DNA from: Phialocephala subalpina | Lineage: Eukaryota; Ascomycota; Leotiomycetes; Helotiales; Mollisiaceae | NCBI GenBank assembly: GCA_900073065.1 | Contig: FJOG01000001.1 | Span: 1,130,430 to 1,194,429 of the forward strand | Direction of reading: 5' to 3' | DNA: 64,000 nucleotides | Shown: piece after piece, positions 57,804-64,000 of the stretch | Numbering within the stretch: position 1 is the first letter of the stretch | How the letters are laid out: every line of letters starts with the position of its first letter | Position numbers and translations under genes: made by a program | The notes under the pieces: generated by a model | The model's database searches: none | Seen by the model: the letters and a program-made list of their open reading frames with translations, nothing else | Told to the model about the DNA's origin: nothing

Positions 57804-60800
57804 CTTTACCAATGGTGGGTGGGTGAGAAAGGTTCCTCTCAAACCGGGAGCAATATCATTCCACTGTGGTTGATGGCCATGGCAGGTCCCGTTTGTCAGT
57901 GATCGCTGTTTATGAAAACGTCATGTTTGCGAATTGTGGTCAAATTTAAAAGCTCAAGAGCTCGCAAGACTAGTAACATTCAAATCTGGAAGCTGCACCT
58001 ACAGAACTGGGAAAGAATAACGTATGCGCACACGCAACTCAAGTGCTTGGATGGAAGTCTGCTATAACTGTGCAACCTTTACTTTCATAGATTGGGCGAG
58101 ATGAACCTTATCAATGCGGTACTAAGGTCTTCGAGATTTTGAGTTTCTGATGAGAGGCTCGCAACAGAGTTCCCCACGTATGGCAAAAGCTTCCCCTTTT
58201 CAAAGCGGCACCTATCACAAACTTACAGCAACACACAGACCTTCACATTGTCCCTGCATCACAGTTGGCTTCCGAGAGGTCGGCAGAAGAATGCAGTGAG
58301 ACATAAATTTGGCAAAGATGACGGCGTAAGGGTCCAAAAAGCGGTGTGGATTCGCCAGCCCTACAGCATTTCCAGCGATCAACATGCAGCCTGAGATATT
58401 TCCTTAAGTCCATGCCACTGCTCCTGCCTCGATTGGAACTCCAACTGATGGGTCACAATGCCTTATCGGATTCTGTGAGGTCTATCACATGATGTGCGAG
58501 ACATGCGACCTAACTGCGAGTATGGCTGTCAGAAGTGAGTTGTCGCGATGAATCGTGATTCCGGGAGAGTGGGATTGGACAGTTAGACCGATCTGCGAGT
58601 TCTCGCTGTCCCACTTTGCCACACATCTTAATTCAACTTCAGAGGAATCGTCCACATACCTTCCTGGTGCGACGTCAGTCCGGTGGACGCGCATCTCATA
58701 AAAGTTGAGTTCTAGGTATTGGTGGCCTTTGACGAAGGCTTCTCTTGACATGGGCAGAACTCTCTCCCGGAAGCTTCACGCAGCCAGCCGGACAGCATTC
58801 CCCCGTTTCCGTTTCTTCTCATCGATGCCAGCCGCGTCATGCTGAAAATAAAGACAAACTTCTATCGGGGTTGTCAAGGTATGCCGCGGTGGCGAGGGGT
58901 TCGGGAGAGCATCCAACTCAATCCATATGTCCTTCTCCAACGTTCTGCAAGCAGACTGCCCAATAGAGTTTGAAATTGCTTGTGGGTGGTGTGGATAAAG
59001 GGTTGGATGCCTCGAGCAAGTGGACGCGGAGGGGAAACAAAAGCTGTTAGTGTACCACATGGGAGACTGGCGAGCAGTACAGCGCACATCATGGAGAGGG
59101 CAGTTGGTTGGAATGGTGGTTGAAATTGGAGTTGGAGCTGGAGATGGTGGGTCGATGGAGGTCAAACGACAGGCGAGAAAGGCTCAAGTCGGTCAAGCGA
59201 GCGGTCGAAGCTCTCAACGCTCGGGACAAGTACGGGCACCAGCTCTGCTTGTCAGACCTTACCACAAGGAGGCATCGCATCTTATCGATAAGTTAGAGCT
59301 GGTGGAGGGAAAAGGACGGGGCAGATGGGGCAAGTTGGGTGCAAGATAGGCCGATGGACCCCACGTCTGTAAGTAGGGGAGGGGAGGACCAAAACAGTGG
59401 CGAGTGGTGGGCCATGGTGGGCAATGGTGGGCAATGGTGGGCAATGGTGGGCAATCCACTGCTGCTAGAGGCCGTGATCATGATAGCACTTCGAGACCAG
59501 GGAAGCCATAGAATTGCTTGATCGCTGCTTAATGCCACTAAGAGCAAAAGGAAAGGACGCCGCTTCATCATCGCTTCCAAGCTTGCAATTGCACCATACC
59601 ATTCAATTGCACTCAACGGCTACCCCTCCCCTGAACTCTCTTGCCTGCACCACGTTTCTCCCTGCACAGAGCTGTCTAGCCAAACTCAACTTCGACCCCA
59701 CCAAAGACGAATCGAGCAATGAATGCATACCGCTGATCGACGAACCAGAGCCCAGCTACAAACGCAAAATGCTGCAAACTGCAAACCTGTTCGCAGACTG
59801 CATTTTTCAGACTTAGCCTGCATATTTAGGCGCGACGCCGGGAGCAATCACCAGGCACGTCAACGATAACTGCGTTGATCGAGTGATTGGATCTTGATCG
59901 TATTTCAAACGGCGTACCGTACCTGGGCTATAGCATGGCAGGAGGGTGCCAGCCGATGAAGAATCTCCCCAGATGCGGAGCCTTACAGATGGCGAGAGAT
60001 ATGCATCTGATACCAAAGTTTTCCTGCTGCCATACGCCCAAAACCCTCATCGTAATGCGCCACCAGCACAAGCCAATCCAGTCAGGGGGCATTAAAGTTG
60101 ATTCAGCCGGTCTGCTTGCCGCATTACTGTCGCCGTAACCTACTGCATCCTCTGAGGGGAGCTGGATTGGAGGAACAGCCTTGCTGGCACACCCTCCCAG
60201 CGTTGTAGTCCCCACGTAATTGGCTCACTGATGGAACAATGCCAGCCCCCCAAGTTTCGTAAAAGCATCTGAAGCCATCGAGCCATAAATTTTTCATCGA
60301 GCATGGTTGGTATGGGGAGTTCAGGTCGTAATAAGGCAGGACCAGGCTGCCGTTGCTTGGGTGCTCCTTCCCTCCTCGCTCATTCAGCGCTAGGAAATTA
60401 CGCGAGGAGGGGCAGCTACCGCAGAGACTTCAAATATCCCCCGCTACTGCACCATCTTCTTTCCACCTACATCTACGACTTCCCACCTACTTCTTTCTTG
60501 CGAATTCGTTCGCGCTCTGTGTCTTCAGTCTTCATTACTCAACGTTCGCACAGTCCTTTCTGTCGTGTCCGACCGAGGAATACTTTTGCGTCTCACGATA
60601 ACCTACCCCCCCAATTCAATCACACCCACTCACCTATCTTTCGAGAAACTCACGACCACTCATTCGACAAACAATCAAGAAGTTCGTCTGTTCTCCTGCT
60701 TGCGCTGACCTTCATCCTCGATCTCCTCACCTTCACCTCATCATATCACCTCTCCCTTCCTTGTCCGCTTTTGCGGAGCCCTGTTCTGCCTCGATGTACT

Positions 60801-60930
60801 TTCTTTGTGTGATCCGTGTTCCCTCCGTTTCATCCTCTTCACCACCCGGATGAACGCGCTCTTTTGTGTATGAGGAAGCGCGCGGAAATTGAGACTTTGC
60901 CCCAGATCATCATCCTAAACATCAATCAAG
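57804..60930. other. 3-kb intergenic / long promoter region
   Basis: It contains a 10-bp minisatellite at about 59411-59455 and, from about 60430 to 60900, CT-rich DNA typical of a highly expressed gene's promoter and leader, upstream of the RRM gene. The minus frame 58751-58485 (88 codons, MSREAFVKGHQYLELNFYEM start) reads somewhat like a protein but has no family I can name. The 60303-60812 frame is leader translation. Confidence 0.35.
59411..59455. repeat. 10-bp tandem repeat (GCAATGGTGG)
   Basis: About four and a half head-to-tail copies of GCAATGGTGG, the first with a C for A change. Non-coding as far as I can tell. Confidence 0.8.
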
Positions 60931-61774
60931 ATGTCCAAGCTCTTTATTGGGTAAGTTCACCTTTGCGCAAGCATTCCCCTCCCAAGCAAATCTGACATAC
61001 TAATTGCGCTTCAGTGGCCTCGCATGGCACACTGACGAGAAGGCCCTCCGCGACAAGTTCGAGGAGTTCGGTCAAGTCGAGGAAGCTGTAAGCACCCTCA
61101 CTCCCTCCATCATTGAAAGCGATGCTGACCATTCGCCCTTCAGGTTGTCGTTAAGGATCGTGACACCGGTCGCAGCCGTGGCTTCGGATTCGTTCGATTC
61201 ACCAGCGAGCAGGAGGCCGAGGCTGCCATCAATGCGATGAACAACATCGAGTGGGTCTAGAAGCAAACATAATGTCATACACATACTGAACTCTGCAGAT
61301 TTGATGGTCGTACCATTCGTGTCGACAAGGCCAGCGAGCGTGGCTCAGGCGGCGGCGGTGGTGGTGGATTCGGAGGTGGACGTGGCGGTGGTATGTAACA
61401 CAAAGCTCAACGTCCTAATGTCTTCTGACTCTCAAACAGGTGGTGGATATGGTGGCCGCGGTGGTGGCGGATACGGTGGTGGTAATATTCCCTCGCCCAA
61501 TGCTCCTCGTCATTGCTAACATCTTCAGGCGGATACGGTGGTGGTGACCGTGGAGGATACGGCGGCCAACAAGGCGGTGGTGGATATGGTGGTGGACAAG
61601 GTGGCTATGGCGGCGGCGGTGGTGGTGAGTGCCTCGTGGTTGGCAAGCTTATGGCTTCCAACCGTCCTATTTAGGGCCCTTTAACACTGACCAGAGACAG
61701 GATACTCCGGAGGTGGTGGTGGATACGGAGGTGGTGACCAACAGCAGGGCGGCGGCGGTGGTGGCCGATGGTAA
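60931..61774 (+). CDS. Glycine-rich RNA-binding protein (one RRM)
   Basis: Small RRM protein like plant GRP7 and animal CIRBP, usually stress- or cold-responsive and acting on RNA in nucleus and cytoplasm. Seven exons: 60931-60950, 61015-61087, 61144-61250, 61299-61390, 61440-61481, 61529-61624, 61701-61774; 167 aa. RRM: RNP2 is KLFIGGLAW (residues 3-11), with [23 protein letters not shown]1 is RGFGFVRF, and [20 protein letters not shown] closes the domain by residue 81. Then come about 85 residues of GGYGG/RGG repeats ending GGRW. The last three introns all interrupt Gly codons in phase 1, so exons 5 (42 nt) and 6 (96 nt) could be skipped without shifting the frame. Confidence 0.95.
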
Positions 61775-62145
61775 TCCAGCAGTTCGACATTCTCTCCAAC
61801 CTTGCGTGCGCGTTCGACGATACGATACGAAGACAAGAAAAGTCAGCTTGGGTGCTTAGCGAAAGTTAATTGTGCGGTCAACCTTGGAAATTCATCTCTC
61901 GATGGGAAGAAGAGATTAGCCTCGTGGTCTATGGATGCGGTTCTTCTAGCAAGCTTTACGCTCTGCTCGGCGTTAGGGGGGATTTACCTTGTTCTGTTTG
62001 TCACACTACTTGCAGTCATCACACACACGCTGAGCTATCCGGGATTTCGACCAAGATCACTACGATCGAGGTTCTTTCATGAAAGACTGCACTTAATGCA
62101 GGTCTAGGTCTATTGCGAGTAATTGAACGAAAAGGCTCTGCCACA
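61775..62145. other. Intergenic, convergent 3' regions
   Basis: Between the RRM gene and the ChaC gene. No feature seen. Confidence 0.4.
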
Positions 62146-63055
62146 CTACTTCTCCGTCTCCTCTTGCTCATCTGTGCTTCCAATCTTCATAAGCTCATGA
62201 TCAACTGCTTGGCCTGTGGGATGACTCTTGTCACCCTTGGCTCTCTGCTCGATGATTCTGACCATGTTTGCCAGGTCCTTGATATGCTCATCTCCACTCT
62301 CGGAACTTAAATTGTCCAAAGCAACGTCCAAACTCAAAAGATAGTCAATGTTGGGTCCACTGGGACCAACACTTCTGTATATATGCTCTGCTAGCTTCTG
62401 CGGGTCCTGAGGGCCCATGAACTGATCATTGTCCGGCGTTCCAATATAAACCAACGTCCGAATCGTCGTGGATCCATCACTTGGATAGAATGGTGTATAA
62501 TGGATCGTGTAACCGTTGATCTCTCGAATATCAAGGTACTCTCGAACCTCTGCGACTTTTTCGGCTTGTATCCTATACGCTGTTCCCCAGACTTTGTCGG
62601 ATCCAGAAGGATGATGATCGTTCAGCGTTTCCCAGAATGATCGTTCGATCAATGTTACGACTCGTCCTGGTGCTTCCGGAGTTCCTCTATGGTCCTGGCT
62701 TGACTTGTTGTCAGCAAAGGCACAGAGAATCATGCGAACTGCCTCCTGCTTACCTGGCCTGGATTATCCATAAGCTGCGGTCGTCTCATGTTGAGTTTTC
62801 GGAATACAAACCTGCCAGAATCGACGTACGTATCCTGTTACATAGCCGGGAATCCGTCTGTCCTTGCATTGTTCAGTGAGGCGGATTGGGAGAATTTGAT
62901 TCTAGAAAAGACGTACGAAGTGAGGTGGGGGTTTCCATATTAAGGATCTAGTAAAATTTTGTTAGTGGAGGTACGATTTGTGGGTCAGGAGGTCTTGCGT
63001 ACCCATATCCGAATAACCAGAACTCCGAGTTGGATTCTGGAGTAGCGACTGTCAT
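62146..63055 (-). CDS. ChaC-type gamma-glutamylcyclotransferase
   Basis: Cytosolic enzyme cleaving the gamma-glutamyl group of glutathione to 5-oxoproline and Cys-Gly (ChaC family; yeast Gcg1). Exons: 63055-63003, 62947-62917 (31 nt), 62862-62812 (51 nt), 62703-62146; introns 55, 54 and 108 nt; 230 aa. Seen: FWLFGYGSLIWKPPPHF (substrate loop YGSLIW), DRRIPGYVTGYVRRFWQ, SSQDHRGTPEAPGRVVTLI, VWGTAYRI, and YLDIREINGYTIHYTPFY, with the catalytic Glu in the REINGY motif. The C-terminal 50 residues are hydrophilic. All four joins fall within conserved family sequence. The start at 63055 gives the usual short N-terminus (MTVATPESNSEFWLFGYG). Confidence 0.93.
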
Positions 63056-63549
63056 GTTGAGAAGACAGGAATCACAGAGAATGCGGTGTGCTGGTTTTTG
63101 ACCGTGAATAAAGTCGGTGGAGGAGTCCCCAGTGATTGGAACCGAGGATCTTGGCAAAATGACTTTGGTGGACAACACCCGGTCAAGGCATCGCTGTCAA
63201 GTCAAGCTCAGGAACCACTCATCAAATACGTAAAACGAGCCCAATACGACGGTACGAGATAAAACCCTCCTTCAACTCGTAGCCAAGTCTCACAATCGAC
63301 TGAACATTCTCGGATCGTCACGCATCACCGTGCGCAGCTCATTTCTTGCACTGCCATTGTCTCAGACCCAGCGGATTCTCGGTCCAAGCCTGTGCCCGCC
63401 AGCCTGGTGACGGGGCTCAGTTGACAGGACAGCTCCTCCAAACTGCCATGTCACTACTTGTTAGAGGATTCCTCTGTGCAACTTGGACCTCCACCTTCTC
63501 ACAAATATTTTAATCTTGATCTTTCCTCTTCTTTACAATATACATCAAG
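63056..63549. promoter_or_regulatory. Divergent promoter, ChaC gene / Pro-rich gene
   Basis: A 494-bp divergent region. No specific site recognised. Confidence 0.35.
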
Positions 63550-64000
63550 ATGGCATACAGACAGAACTTTAATCCGGATTCTTTGCCTGCGTAAGTCCTC
63601 TTGCTGTGTCCACTCTGTACCTACAATAGCTTAGCTGACCATCTACAGATTCGCAGAGCCAGAACGGGTATGAATCATAAGTCCTGCCAGCAAGCAAGCT
63701 GTATACTGAACCCAGATCGCAGAAACACAGCAACAACACTCCCTCCTCATCCTCTACCCCGCAATACAGCCAACCCCCACCACAACAACACCAACAATCA
63801 TACTCGAAACCCCCTCCTCCGCTCCCCACCGACCACCAAGGAGGTGGACGACGACTCTCCCCTCAAGGGCCACCACACGGATACGGTACTCCCCCTCCAA
63901 ACCGCGGGTATGCTTCTCCTCCACCGGGACAATATGGTACTGGTAGACCTGGGCCTGGAGGTCGACCTCCGCCTATGTCGAGACCGCCTCCTTCTCCTGC
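63550..64000 (+). CDS. Pro/Gln-rich N-terminus of a protein cut by the window end
   Basis: Exons 63550-63590, 63649-63667, then 63723 onward, running off the window. It starts MAYRQNFNPDSLPAFAEPER and continues into KHSNNTPSSSSTPQYSQPPP, with many PPP, QQ and GYG blocks (HGYGTPPPNRGYASPPPGQY). The acceptor at 63722 was chosen because the nearer AG at 63715 leads to an early stop. Such N-termini precede penta-EF-hand, metacaspase and other fungal domains. The diagnostic domain is outside the window, so I give no function. Confidence 0.6.

Noticed and set aside
60303..60812. 169-codon plus-strand frame before the RRM gene
   Set aside because: It translates CT-rich promoter and leader DNA (Ser/Pro/Leu/Phe tracts), with no conserved feature.

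Overview
The window looks like nuclear DNA of a filamentous ascomycete (Pezizomycotina). Genes are spaced 0.3-3 kb apart on both strands. Most carry introns of about 45-75 nt with GTAAGT-like donors and CTRAY branch sites. The gene content (creB, a DUF2417 membrane hydrolase, a 2EXR protein, an SUT-type sugar symporter) is typical of that group. Leotiomycetes is my guess at the class, from protein style only. I rebuilt exon structures by hand from the bases; for each recognised spliced gene the summed exons are divisible by three and give a normal family length.

Layout. 0-9 kb: the end of a Ser/Gly-rich protein; an Aro8-type aminotransferase (-); a tRNA-Lys(CUU) gene broken by two spliceosomal-type insertions; a possible 96-aa gene; ALG12 (-) head to head with YOS1 (+). 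11-21 kb: the deubiquitinase creB (-), a TATA-driven 35-codon reading frame, an SUT sugar symporter (-), and dynactin p50 (-). 21-27 kb: an RTC4-domain protein (+), a 2EXR protein (-) and a TLS1/Hep59 protein (+). 27-31 kb is almost gene-poor. 31-36.6 kb: a DUF2417 alpha/beta hydrolase (-), PP2A methylesterase PME-1 (+), and a single-pass membrane protein with an apparent frameshift. 38-44 kb: a small Cys-tailed protein (-), a probable GPI-anchored secreted protein (+), RFC2 (-) and a Ctr copper transporter (+). 44-49.8 kb: DUS2 (-), inorganic pyrophosphatase with an in-frame mitochondrial-like extension (+), mitoribosomal mL53 (-) and SEC20 (+). 51-54.6 kb: a broken HET-type remnant (-), TVP23 (-) and a CitE-like lyase (+). 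54.7-64 kb: a 963-aa unknown charged protein (-), a glycine-rich RRM protein (+), a ChaC-type gamma-glutamylcyclotransferase (-), and the start of a Pro/Gln-rich protein (+).

Most genes are housekeeping and unrelated. ALG12, YOS1, SEC20 and TVP23 all serve the early secretory pathway. DUS2 acts on tRNA. RTC4 and TLS1 both belong to families tied to telomere biology and lie within 5 kb of each other. There is no sign of a biosynthetic cluster, transposon or CRISPR array.

The most unusual signal is the tRNA locus at 4366-4555. Removing one 9-nt anticodon-loop intron and two 54-nt GT-AG segments leaves a 73-nt cloverleaf with fully paired acceptor and T stems. One 54-nt segment splits the B box. 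I know of no described eukaryotic nuclear tRNA gene built this way.
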